Below are positions 8,986 through 17,210 of a DNA stretch of 38,980 bases, in pieces (position 1 is the first letter of the stretch; every line of letters starts with the position of its first letter). The stretch lies in assembly GCA_029550925.1 (NCBI GenBank), contig JAKPGL010000143.1, positions 1 through 38,980 on the forward strand. The letters are read 5' to 3'. The position numbers and the translations under genes are program-made. This DNA comes from Planctomycetota bacterium (GTDB lineage: Bacteria; Planctomycetota; Planctomycetia; Pirellulales; Thermoguttaceae). Under the pieces are notes generated by a model. That model did no database searches and was not told the DNA's origin. It was given only the letters and a program-made list of their open reading frames with translations.

Positions 8986-10149
8986 ATGGCAACGAAACGC
9001 GATTATTATGAAGTCTTAGGCGTTCCGCGGACGGCCGGAAGCGAGGAGATCGCCCAGGCCTATCGCCGTTTGGCCCTCAAGTACCATCCCGACCGCAATC
9101 CCAACGATCCGGAAGCGGTCGAAAAGTTCAAAGAAGCCTCTGAGGCGTTTGAAGTTCTTCACAATCCGGAGAAGCGGCAGATTTATGACCGATACGGCCA
9201 TGCGGGCCTGGAGGGCGGCGGCGCGCCGCAATTCCGCGACATCGAGGACATCTTTGACGCCTTCAGCGACATCTTTGCGGACAGCATTTTCGGCGACCTG
9301 TTCGGCGGTTTTCGGCAACGGCGGACCAGGCGTCGGGCGCAACCGGGGGCGGACGTCCGCTGCGATCTGACGATTGATCTCCTGGAAGCCGCCCAAGGAA
9401 CAACGAAAACCATCCGTTTCCAACGGCGGGAAATATGTCCCCATTGCAACGGCTCCGGCGCGAAACCCGGAACCCAACCCGAATCGTGCCGCTATTGCGG
9501 CGGAGTGGGACAGATCGTCCAGCGATCCGGTTTCATTTCCATCCAAACCACCTGTCCGGCTTGCCGAGGCGCAGGTGTGGTGATTCGAGAAACCTGTCCC
9601 GAATGCCGCGGCGAGGGGACGGTGCAGAAGCAGGTCCAGCGGGAAGTCCGTATCCCGCCCGGCGTCGATACCGACAGCCGATTACGCCTCGAAGGCGAAG
9701 GGGATGTCAGCCTGCGGGGCGGCCCCCGCGGCGATTGCTATGTCTTCATTACCGTGCGGGAGCATCCGTTTTTCCGCCGCGAAGGCCAACATCTGATCTG
9801 CCAAGCGCCGATCAGCTATTCCCAGGCGGTTCTGGGAGCGACGATCCAGGTGCCCACTTTGGAAGGACATGTAGAGTTGACCATTCCTCCAGGCGTCCAT
9901 AGCGGCGAAGTGTTTCGGCTTCGAGGACGCGGGATGCCCGATCCCCGCTATCGAGGCCGGGGGGACCTCTTGGTCGAAGTCGTTATCGACGTGCCGAAAC
10001 GAATCAGTGCCGAACACGAACGCCTCTTGCGGCAATTGGCCGAGATCGAACACGCCGAGGTAACCCCCCGGCGCAAATCCTTCCTGGAAATGCTGAAGAA
10101 CTTGTTCACTCCTAGCGCCGATTCGGAAAGCAAGGAGAAGAAACGATGA
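8986..10149 (+). CDS. dnaJ: Chaperone DnaJ
   Basis: A 387-aa Hsp40 co-chaperone that delivers clients to DnaK and stimulates its ATPase. The J domain opens with KRDYYEVLGV and has HPD at residues 34-36. A short Gly/Phe-type linker with Asp and Phe (about 75-110) follows, then four zinc-binding CxxCxGxG repeats (Cys151/154, 168/171, 190/193, 204/207) and the C-terminal substrate domain. The start is uncertain: ATG 8986 matches the family, but its GAGGA is only 2 nt away, whereas an in-frame GTG at 8896 follows AGAGGAAGAA and would add 30 residues. The gene overlaps grpE by 4 nt (ATGA), suggesting translational coupling. No dnaK is in the window. Confidence 0.95.
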   Translation: MATKRDYYEVLGVPRTAGSEEIAQAYRRLALKYHPDRNPNDPEAVEKFKEASEAFEVLHNPEKRQIYDRYGHAGLEGGGAPQFRDIEDIFDAFSDIFADSIFGDLFGGFRQRRTRRRAQPGADVRCDLTIDLLEAAQGTTKTIRFQRREICPHCNGSGAKPGTQPESCRYCGGVGQIVQRSGFISIQTTCPACRGAGVVIRETCPECRGEGTVQKQVQREVRIPPGVDTDSRLRLEGEGDVSLRGGPRGDCYVFITVREHPFFRREGQHLICQAPISYSQAVLGATIQVPTLEGHVELTIPPGVHSGEVFRLRGRGMPDPRYRGRGDLLVEVVIDVPKRISAEHERLLRQLAEIEHAEVTPRRKSFLEMLKNLFTPSADSESKEKKR

Positions 10150-10937
10150 AGAAAGAAAAACATTCGGCCAAAGCAGGTCCTGAAAAACAGGCGTCCGAGA
10201 AAGAAGCGCATCCTTCGGAGCAAGGAAGGGCGCCGACGCCTGAAACGAGCGGGGTAGAGGCGACCGGCGCGGCCGGGTCGGCTGGGGTCGAAGCGGCCGG
10301 GTCGGTTTCGGCGGCCTCTGCGCCGCAGGCGTCGTCGCTGGTTGAGGAGTTGGAGCAATTGCGTCGGGAGTTGGCCGCCGCTCAAGAGGCCCGCACTCGG
10401 GCCGAGGCCGAACTGGCCGAGGCCAACCAGGCAAAACTCCGCGCACTGGCTGAGCTGGAAAACTTCCGCCGTCGCACGGCGCGCCAACTCGAAGAAGATC
10501 GCCGCTACGCCCTGTTCCCCTTGGTTCGGGACTTGCTGCCGGTCTTGGACAATCTCCGTCGGGCGGTGGAGTCGGCCCAAACCAGCCAGGACGCTTCCGC
10601 GCTATTGGCGGGCGTCCAGTTGGTCCATAAACAACTTCAGGACGTACTTCAGCGCCATCATTGCGTGGAGATCGAGGCCCTGGGCGCGGCGTTCGATCCT
10701 CATCTGCACGAGGCCGTCGGCCAGACGCCAACCCAGGAACATCCGCCCGGGACGATCATCCATGTGGCTCAGGCGGGATTTCGACTCCACGACCGGGTGG
10801 TTCGGCCCAGTTTGGTGGTGGTCGCCGCCGCCCCGGCGGCGCCGTCTCCGGAGGAACCCAAAGGCGATCATCCTCCGTCATCGGACGAAGGCCCGCAGCC
10901 TGCGTCGCCTCCTACGGACGGTTCTTCTTCGAGCTGA
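10146..10937 (+). CDS. grpE: GrpE nucleotide exchange factor
   Basis: A 263-aa protein, longer than the usual roughly 200 because of extensions at both ends. GrpE releases ADP from DnaK. Residues 1-65 are low complexity and rich in Ala, Gly, Glu and Ser. The long coiled coil follows (about 65-120, with ALAELENFRRRTARQLEEDR). The conserved beta domain begins near FDPHLHEAVGQTPTQEHPPG and ends with the VRPSLVVV block. The last 40 residues are Pro/Ser-rich. The start codon overlaps the dnaJ stop, with AAGGAGAAG just upstream. I see no defect in the core. Confidence 0.93.
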   Translation: MKKEKHSAKAGPEKQASEKEAHPSEQGRAPTPETSGVEATGAAGSAGVEAAGSVSAASAPQASSLVEELEQLRRELAAAQEARTRAEAELAEANQAKLRALAELENFRRRTARQLEEDRRYALFPLVRDLLPVLDNLRRAVESAQTSQDASALLAGVQLVHKQLQDVLQRHHCVEIEALGAAFDPHLHEAVGQTPTQEHPPGTIIHVAQAGFRLHDRVVRPSLVVVAAAPAAPSPEEPKGDHPPSSDEGPQPASPPTDGSSSS

Positions 10938-11029
10938 ACAGGAACATAACACCCCTTGGACGTGGAAGGATTTCGTCAACATTCGTTTTGCTTCTCAGAG
11001 AGTTCGAACAAACCCAAAGGAGCGGTCCT

Positions 11030-11305
11030 ATGCCAACCTATGAATATCAATGTGAAGCGTGCGAACATCAGTTTGAGCTTTTCCAATCGATCACTGCCAA
11101 ACCGGAGCGGCGATGTCCGCGGTGTGGTCGGCTGAAGTTGCGTCGGCTGATCGGTCCGGGAGCGGCCATCGTGTTCAAAGGGTCCGGTTTTTACAAGACC
11201 GATTACCGGAGCGAATCCTACAAGAAAGCCGCCGCCGCCGACAAATCCAACGGCAACGGCGCCGATACCACCAGCTCCAAAAAAGAAAAAACCGCCAAAA
11301 AGTAA
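11030..11305 (+). CDS. FmdB-family zinc ribbon protein
   Basis: A 91-aa protein starting at ATG 11030, with AAAGGAG 7 nt upstream. The N-terminus MPTYEYQCEACEHQFELFQS is the typical FmdB/CxxC_CxxC_SSSS opening, with zinc ligands Cys8/Cys11 and Cys29/Cys32. The GSGFYKTDYR segment is also characteristic. The tail is Lys/Ala/Ser-rich and probably disordered. The family's biochemical role is poorly defined; FmdB was named as a putative regulator of an amidase/formamidase gene. It lies 92 nt after grpE and could be part of the same transcript. Confidence 0.88.
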   Translation: MPTYEYQCEACEHQFELFQSITAKPERRCPRCGRLKLRRLIGPGAAIVFKGSGFYKTDYRSESYKKAAAADKSNGNGADTTSSKKEKTAKK

Positions 11306-11364
11306 CCCAACCAAAAGAGGTTTTTCTAATCGCGGGACCTAGCCTCCCGTAGGATACAAGGGCC

Positions 11365-11607
11365 ATGCGGCAGCATCCGTGTCCTGTGTGCGGCCGACCG
11401 GTCGATCCGGCTACCACGCCGGCCATGCCGTTTTGCAGCGATCGGTGTCGGCAGATCGACTTGGCCCGCTGGCTGGGCGAACGGTATCGGGTACCCGGCC
11501 CGGTACGCCAGCCGGAAGAAGCCCTCGAAGAATCTCCGTCGGAACAATCCTCATCCGCTGAGGCGGGGTCGTCGCAAGATGAGGAACCGTTCGATGGGGA
11601 TGGTTAA
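11365..11607 (+). CDS. yacG: DNA gyrase inhibitor YacG
   Basis: An 80-aa zinc-binding protein. The YacG fingerprint is complete: CPVC (Cys6, Cys9) and CSDRC (Cys24, Cys28), followed by RQIDLARWLGERYRVPG. E. coli YacG binds GyrB and inhibits gyrase, and the same role is inferred here. The C-terminal 30 residues are acidic and Ser/Glu-rich. It is the last plus-strand gene of the block and converges on the minus-strand cluster; the 53-bp gap shows no obvious terminator. Confidence 0.9.
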   Translation: MRQHPCPVCGRPVDPATTPAMPFCSDRCRQIDLARWLGERYRVPGPVRQPEEALEESPSEQSSSAEAGSSQDEEPFDGDG

Positions 11608-11660
11608 GTCGCTGGAGTTCGCCCCCATAAAGCCCAAAAAACTACTCCGACGCGGAAATG

Positions 11661-13772
11661 TCAGATGCGGTCCAGGGCGTCGATCCAGCGGAGCAGTTCG
11701 GTCATTTCCTCGGCGGTCAGCTCTCGCACTTTTTCGCCCACGTTTTTCACCACGACCGGATATTTGGCCGCTCGAAGCCTTTCGACAAACGCGTCCACCT
11801 GGGCCGCTCGTTGATCTTTTTCTGGCCGGGCGATGTAACACGAGAGGGGATAGGCCGGGTCGTTTTCCGGCGGGGGGAACATGATGGGTTCCGGGCACAG
11901 GGCGGCCACGGCCCGAACGCCCTCCCGATGCTGAAACGCCGCCAAACAGGCAAACCCAGCGCCGGCCCCGTCGCCAATGGCTGCGATGCGATTGGGATCC
12001 ACATGGTATCCGGCCCGCAGGTTTTCCAAAAGCTTTTTCACCAGTTCGATCTCTCCGGGTTGCCATTGGGGCGGATTGCCGTGGGCCGCCTTCGGTGCGA
12101 CAAAAATCAGGTCATACGCATCGCACAGCGGTTTCCACCGGGCGATCAGTTCTTTTGGATCGACTGCGGTTCTGCCGTGCATCCAAAAGACCACCCCATA
12201 GGAAACAGCCGGATCATAACTATCGGGCACATAGGCCCAGACTTCGTGCGGCATTTCGGGCACTTTCAGTTCTACGGCGCCTACCTTCAGCCCTTCAGGA
12301 ACCGGTTGGGGTTTACCGGCGATCCGGGCCGGCGGCAATGCACCCGGGGGTATATCTTCTGGGAATACACCGAGAGTTACTTGTTGTTTCTGTTCCTGTC
12401 CGTCTCGGCGTAAGACCAATTCCACCGCCTGGTTCGGCTCGTGATCCGCCGCCAATTGGCGAAGACCGGCCGCATCTTTTACCTCCTGACCGGCAAACCG
12501 GACGATCAGATCGCCCGGTTGCACGCCGGCCTTACTGGCCGGGCTATCCGGATACACATACCGCACCACCACGCCCGGCGGATGCTCTGCCGGTTGGCTC
12601 CGCATGGGCAGGACGCCCAAAAACGGCCGGACATAAGGGGCGATTTCCGCGGCCAGTTCCACTTCGCACTCGATACGGTCTTTGCCCCGCTGCGCCACTA
12701 GCCGGAGTTTGTCCCCGGCGTATCGTTTACTGATTTCTTCTTTGAGTTCGGCGGCTCGGCTGATGGGGCGATCATTCACCTGGATGATTTTGTCCCCGGC
12801 TTTCAGGCCCGCTTTGGCCGCCGGCGAGTTCGGCCGACTGCTGCCGATCTCCGCTTCGCTGATATGGAGAGCGGGACTTTTGAACTGGATGCCCAATAGG
12901 CCGGGTTTCAGGTCTTTGCCTTCTTTCAGGCGGGGCAATACCTGGAGGATGTCCTCCAGCGGAATGGCAAAGCCGATGCCCGAATCGTACCACTCCACGC
13001 CGGCGAGTTCGGAGCCGCCCTGGGGCGACAGCGGCGCCAGCAGCCCCAGCACCCGGCCGTGGATGTCCACGAGCGGCCCGCCGTAATTATTGGGCGAGAC
13101 GGCGGCGTCGGTCTGAATGGCTTTTCCCCAGATACGGCTTATCGCGCTGACGATGCCGACGGTCGTATTGGGTTTTTGTTCGCCGAAAGCGCGTCCAACG
13201 GCGATGGCCCACTGGCCCACCCGTATCTGGCCCCGAGGCGCAGCCTCAGGGACCGGCAACGGTTTGTCCACCTCGATCTTCAAGAGACTGAGCATCCGAT
13301 TGGTGTCGTTGGCCACCAGTTTGGCCGCCTTGCGCGTGCCGTCTGGCAGTCGCACCAGGATCGAACTGGGCTTATTGACGAAATTGAACGCACTGGAAAC
13401 GATATACCCTTGGGGATCGACCACCAGACCGGTCGTTGGTCCAGTGCCGAAAAGCACCTGTCCCACCTTTTCCAGGCCGCCGATGGTTTCGATCATCACC
13501 ACGGAAGGAGCCACCCGATCCACCGCCGCCTGAAACGCCTTCTGCTCCAGCAGTTCCAGGTCTTCTTTCGGCGTCTCGGTGGTCGGCGGTGTTTGACCGG
13601 CGTCTTGTTTCGCTGGGGCGGTCGGGACTTTCGGCGGCGTCGGTTCGGCGGCCCAAAGAATCGGACAGGTCGCCAGCCAAACAGCCAGGCCGCCCGCTCC
13701 AATTACCGCCCACACGGTTGCTTTCATTCCCCCGAACCTATGGGATTTTGGTTGCCAAAATGTTTTTCTCAT
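11661..13772 (-). CDS. Secreted pseudoprotease: dead trypsin domain, two PDZ domains, degenerate alpha/beta-hydrolase domain
   Basis: A 703-aa protein. The N-terminus carries a signal-like hydrophobic segment (about residues 17-42) and a Pro-rich linker. An HtrA-like trypsin domain follows (about 75-285), but all three catalytic positions are changed: the His of the usual TNNHV is Phe129 (SSAFNF), the Asp before LALLKI is Met160 (RMLSLLKI), and the Ser of GNSGGP is Tyr230 (PNNYGGP). Two PDZ domains follow (about 292-375 and 384-468). Residues 500-703 resemble a PHB-depolymerase or esterase-type alpha/beta hydrolase (VWAYVPDSYDP, VVFWMHG), but the nucleophile elbow reads GDGAG (600-604), with Gly602 where Ser is expected. 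Both enzyme domains therefore look inactive. The ATG overlaps the upstream stop (ATGA); an in-frame ATG at 13727 would give a neater signal peptide. A binding or adaptor role is inferred. Confidence 0.85.
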   Translation of the reverse strand: MRKTFWQPKSHRFGGMKATVWAVIGAGGLAVWLATCPILWAAEPTPPKVPTAPAKQDAGQTPPTTETPKEDLELLEQKAFQAAVDRVAPSVVMIETIGGLEKVGQVLFGTGPTTGLVVDPQGYIVSSAFNFVNKPSSILVRLPDGTRKAAKLVANDTNRMLSLLKIEVDKPLPVPEAAPRGQIRVGQWAIAVGRAFGEQKPNTTVGIVSAISRIWGKAIQTDAAVSPNNYGGPLVDIHGRVLGLLAPLSPQGGSELAGVEWYDSGIGFAIPLEDILQVLPRLKEGKDLKPGLLGIQFKSPALHISEAEIGSSRPNSPAAKAGLKAGDKIIQVNDRPISRAAELKEEISKRYAGDKLRLVAQRGKDRIECEVELAAEIAPYVRPFLGVLPMRSQPAEHPPGVVVRYVYPDSPASKAGVQPGDLIVRFAGQEVKDAAGLRQLAADHEPNQAVELVLRRDGQEQKQQVTLGVFPEDIPPGALPPARIAGKPQPVPEGLKVGAVELKVPEMPHEVWAYVPDSYDPAVSYGVVFWMHGRTAVDPKELIARWKPLCDAYDLIFVAPKAAHGNPPQWQPGEIELVKKLLENLRAGYHVDPNRIAAIGDGAGAGFACLAAFQHREGVRAVAALCPEPIMFPPPENDPAYPLSCYIARPEKDQRAAQVDAFVERLRAAKYPVVVKNVGEKVRELTAEEMTELLRWIDALDRI

Positions 13773-14848
13773 GGTTTTCCCGTTGTTGGCAAAGGATCCG
13801 AAGGGGCCTTCAATTTCACCTCCACAAGTTCCAAGCCCCGAAGCAGGGTCAATTTGATCTCCGCATCGTATTCGATAAACTCCAGTTCCTTTTGAAGCAT
13901 CTGGCAGGAGTGGATGAGCCGATCGTTCAATAGGATGATCAAATCATCCGGTTTGACGCCGGCCTGGGCGGCGGGCGAACCTTCCCGCACCCAATCCACA
14001 TACGGCGGCGTCCGGGGCAGCAGATCCGGCACCAGCACAATCCCTAGCCGAGCCAGTTCCAAACACCGCTGCGGCCGAGGCGGCGATTCCGGCTCCGGTT
14101 TGGCCACCATGCCGCCTTTGGCGATAATCTGTTCGACCGAAGGTCGCAGAGCGTCGATCGGCACGGCGTAGTTCAGCCAGGTGTTATTCAACGTATTTCG
14201 CACTTCTTTGCCGATCATGCCCACCAGTTCGCCCCGGTAGGTTACCACCGCTCCGCCGGCGGCCCCGGGGTTATTGGTAACGGCGTCGATCACATAGACC
14301 GGGCCGTTGTAAAGCGTTTCAAACGCCCCCCGTCGGGCCGACAGATGCGTCCGTACGGAGACGATCCCCTGCTGGACGCTGACCGGCTCGTTGCCCATCG
14401 CCACCTTAAACAGGTTGCTGAAGGCCAGGATGCGTGCAGCCGGTTCTACCTCCACCGCCTCTTCCAGCTTGAAATGGGGCAGGTGTTCCTCCTCGATTTT
14501 TAGCACCGCAATTTCCAGCCGGGGATCGGCCCCCAAAAGCTTGGCCTGGAAACGGCGTCCGTCATAGAGCACCACGGTAATTTCGTCCGTGTCCAGCACG
14601 TAGCTCCAGACGGTCAAAATATGTCCATGCTCGGAGATGAGCATCCCGCTCTGATATTCTTCCAGGCCGCGGAAACCGCCGGCGCCGTAGATTTTGACCA
14701 TTTTCGGCTGGACTTCGGCGATCGTAGCGGCGATGCGGCTTGTCGTTGCCGCCGGCGCGCCGACGGCAAACCAGACGGCCGCAAGCCATACCGCCCCGCC
14801 GACGCCCCGTCGCAGTACGATCCAACAACTATCCGCACTTCGTCTCAC
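13769..14848 (-). CDS. Secreted pseudoprotease: dead trypsin domain with C-terminal PDZ
   Basis: A 359-aa protein starting at GTG, with AGGAG 9 nt upstream. A signal peptide is likely (hydrophobic run about 17-34). The trypsin-like domain (about 38-245) keeps HtrA landmarks, but the catalytic positions are Ser82 instead of His (GHILTVWSYV), Glu112 instead of Asp (DPRLEIAVLKI) and Ala197 instead of Ser (NPGAAGGA). Glu for Asp alone might be tolerated, but loss of both His and Ser should abolish proteolysis. A PDZ domain occupies about 265-345. The gene starts 12 nt after the active homologue and overlaps the next pseudoprotease by 4 nt, so the three should be produced together. Confidence 0.85.
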   Translation of the reverse strand: MRRSADSCWIVLRRGVGGAVWLAAVWFAVGAPAATTSRIAATIAEVQPKMVKIYGAGGFRGLEEYQSGMLISEHGHILTVWSYVLDTDEITVVLYDGRRFQAKLLGADPRLEIAVLKIEEEHLPHFKLEEAVEVEPAARILAFSNLFKVAMGNEPVSVQQGIVSVRTHLSARRGAFETLYNGPVYVIDAVTNNPGAAGGAVVTYRGELVGMIGKEVRNTLNNTWLNYAVPIDALRPSVEQIIAKGGMVAKPEPESPPRPQRCLELARLGIVLVPDLLPRTPPYVDWVREGSPAAQAGVKPDDLIILLNDRLIHSCQMLQKELEFIEYDAEIKLTLLRGLELVEVKLKAPSDPLPTTGKP

Positions 14849-14860
14849 CGATTTGGTCTC

Positions 14861-17173
14861 CTAAGAAGAACTGTTTTCTTGGATTGAAGGTTTGGAAGGG
14901 GTCTTTTCTTTGGATGACTTTTCTTGAGATGATTTTTTAGCGTCCGACGGCGATTCGGAGGGTTTTTCCCCGGCCGGTTTGGTCTGAGTCGATTTTTCCT
15001 CGGCCGGTTTGGTCTCCGAAGGCTTTTCCGTTTCGGTCTTTTCTGGAGAAGGTTTTTCTTGAGGCGTCGTTTTTGGCGATTCCGCCTCTGACGGCGTTTC
15101 GGCGGCGGACTTTTCGCCTGGTTTTTCTTTGGGCGGCGCCTCTTCCGGCCATTGGCCCTTCTCAAACTCCATTTGGTTTAGCAGGAATACGCCGAAAACG
15201 ATGTCGCCGTACCGGACTTCCATCCGCTGCGGCAACCATCGGCCGTTGGTGGGCCGGTAGTCGTGGAAATAGATTTCACAAGGGTCCAGTTGTTCGTCGC
15301 CGAACAGTTCCACCAGCACCAGATGCCCTTCAGCGGGGTCGAAATAGAATCGACCTTCGACGCCGGCGTATTGACCTTCCAGTACGTCGGCAAGTCCAGA
15401 GCGGCCGAGGATCGGGGCGGTCCCCCAATAACTCACTTCGCCGAACCGGCCTGCACCCAACAGGGCCAATCGCCGCCAGAGATACAGGGCCGGGAACAGC
15501 CCGCCGCTATGCTGCGGCTCTAACAGCACACTCAAATCCGGCCCGGCCGTCCAACGCAACTGGTTGGCCCCTACCTTCATGCTAAGGCCCTGGTTCGTCA
15601 GCACCAGCTCGAACTCCGAGCCGGTGTCCAGTTTGCCCCGCAGCGTCCAATCGCCCGCATAGCCATCCACAGGGAACTTCTCTTTCCATGCCTTGAGTAC
15701 CCGGTCCCGATGGAGCTTGTTGAAATAGTAATTCGCATAACCCCGTTTGGCCTCGAAATGCTTCTTGACGATCTCCGGCATCGGCGCCGGCGCCCTCGGC
15801 ATCATTCCGGGGATAGGCGGCTGGCCTGGCTGGGGCAGGGGAATGGGGATCGGTTTAGCTGTGGGTTTAGGGGTGGGTTTGGTCGTGGGTTGTTTTTCGC
15901 TTGCAGGCTTTTCCATAGGTTGTATTTTTCCGGTCGGGGTCTTTTCCCCCGGCTTTTCTACAGAAGGTTTTTCCGCCGCAGGTTTTCCCTCAGCAGGCTT
16001 TTCTGGGGAGGGGTTCTCTGAAGCAGGCTTTTCCGCTGGGGCTTTTTCTCCGGAGGGTTTTTCAGACGAAGGTTTTTCCGGCGTTGGTTTTTCGGGGGTT
16101 GGTTTTTCTTCCGGTTTGGGCATGGGCATGGGGCCGCCCCGACGGCGTCCTTCCAGCAGTTCCAGAAGTTCATCCGTCCGATGCACCCCGGCCAGCCGAA
16201 CATGGACATCGTACCGCTGTCCCTCATGGATAAAGGAGAGCGGCACGCGCCAGCCTTTCGGATAAATGCCCAGGACGTTTTTGAAGTGATTGGGCGTGGT
16301 GATGGGCCGACCGGCAAAGGAGATGATTTCATCGTCCGGGTTCAGACCCCGTCGGTAGGCGTCGGAGCTTTCGAGGATATGATTGACAATGACTCGGCCT
16401 TTATCGTCTGAGGTAACCGTAGCGCCCAGGGTGGCGTGATCGACGATGCGTCCGCTGTGCAATTGGCCGAGGAAGTTTTTGATCTGGTTAATGGAAATCG
16501 CATAGCCGACGCCCACATTGACCCGCCCTCGCTTTTCAAACGAACCGCGCCCGTTGATCCCGATCAGTCGGCCCTTGGCGTCGAAGAGCGGACCGCCCGA
16601 ATTGCCCGGGTTGATCGAGGCATCGGTTTGGATGCAGTCGGTATATTCCAGGATGGTGCCGGCCGGCGGCTGATACCGATGCACGCCGGAGACAATGCCG
16701 TAGGTAACGGTCGGCTGGAAGTCATTGGCCAGCATGAACGGGTTGCCCATGGCGAAAACCCAGTCGCCCATCTGAACCAGGTCGCTATCGGCCATTTCGG
16801 CGGCGGGGAAATCATCGCGGCCGAAAAGTTTTATCAGGCCCACATCGCCCGTGGGGTCCAAGCCGACCACCACGGCGTCATAGACTTTGCCGTCCGGCAG
16901 ACCGCACTTCATCCAGTTGCCGCAGGGTCGGACCACGTGGAAGTTCGTCAGGGCATAGCCATCCCGGGAGATCAGCACTCCGGAGCCGCCCCCAGCCCCA
17001 TTGGGCGGAAAAATAGCCACCACCGAAGGTTTCGCTTTTTCCATGGCGGCGATCCGCTCCGCTTCGGCCTGCAACACGGCCTGCGGCGTTTCCGCCGCAA
17101 GAGCCGGCGGAGAACTTATCGTTCCAACAGCAAGCCCCAACCATCCTAAAAACCACACGGCATTTTGTTTCAT
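14861..17173 (-). CDS. Secreted HtrA-like serine protease with PDZ and E-K-P-rich linker
   Basis: A 770-aa protein with an intact triad: His79 (LTNFHVV), Asp110 (DPTGDVGLIKL) and Ser192 (NPGNSGGPL). A signal peptide ends near residue 27 (PALAAE). The protease domain spans about 30-240 and a single PDZ about 249-330. Then come about 85 residues of repeated Glu-Lys-Pro units (354-440) and a Pro-rich stretch. A C-terminal domain of roughly 230 residues (about 465-700) matches nothing I recognise, and the protein ends in a second Glu/Lys/Pro/Ser-rich tail. DegP/DegQ relatives are usually about 450 aa, so this is much enlarged. It probably cleaves misfolded or specific proteins outside the cytoplasmic membrane. 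It is the only one of three adjacent homologues with a full active site. Confidence 0.9.
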   Translation of the reverse strand: MKQNAVWFLGWLGLAVGTISSPPALAAETPQAVLQAEAERIAAMEKAKPSVVAIFPPNGAGGGSGVLISRDGYALTNFHVVRPCGNWMKCGLPDGKVYDAVVVGLDPTGDVGLIKLFGRDDFPAAEMADSDLVQMGDWVFAMGNPFMLANDFQPTVTYGIVSGVHRYQPPAGTILEYTDCIQTDASINPGNSGGPLFDAKGRLIGINGRGSFEKRGRVNVGVGYAISINQIKNFLGQLHSGRIVDHATLGATVTSDDKGRVIVNHILESSDAYRRGLNPDDEIISFAGRPITTPNHFKNVLGIYPKGWRVPLSFIHEGQRYDVHVRLAGVHRTDELLELLEGRRRGGPMPMPKPEEKPTPEKPTPEKPSSEKPSGEKAPAEKPASENPSPEKPAEGKPAAEKPSVEKPGEKTPTGKIQPMEKPASEKQPTTKPTPKPTAKPIPIPLPQPGQPPIPGMMPRAPAPMPEIVKKHFEAKRGYANYYFNKLHRDRVLKAWKEKFPVDGYAGDWTLRGKLDTGSEFELVLTNQGLSMKVGANQLRWTAGPDLSVLLEPQHSGGLFPALYLWRRLALLGAGRFGEVSYWGTAPILGRSGLADVLEGQYAGVEGRFYFDPAEGHLVLVELFGDEQLDPCEIYFHDYRPTNGRWLPQRMEVRYGDIVFGVFLLNQMEFEKGQWPEEAPPKEKPGEKSAAETPSEAESPKTTPQEKPSPEKTETEKPSETKPAEEKSTQTKPAGEKPSESPSDAKKSSQEKSSKEKTPSKPSIQENSSS

Positions 17174-17210
17174 GGTTTCGCCTTCATCCCTACTCGGATT
17201 GGGATTGCAC

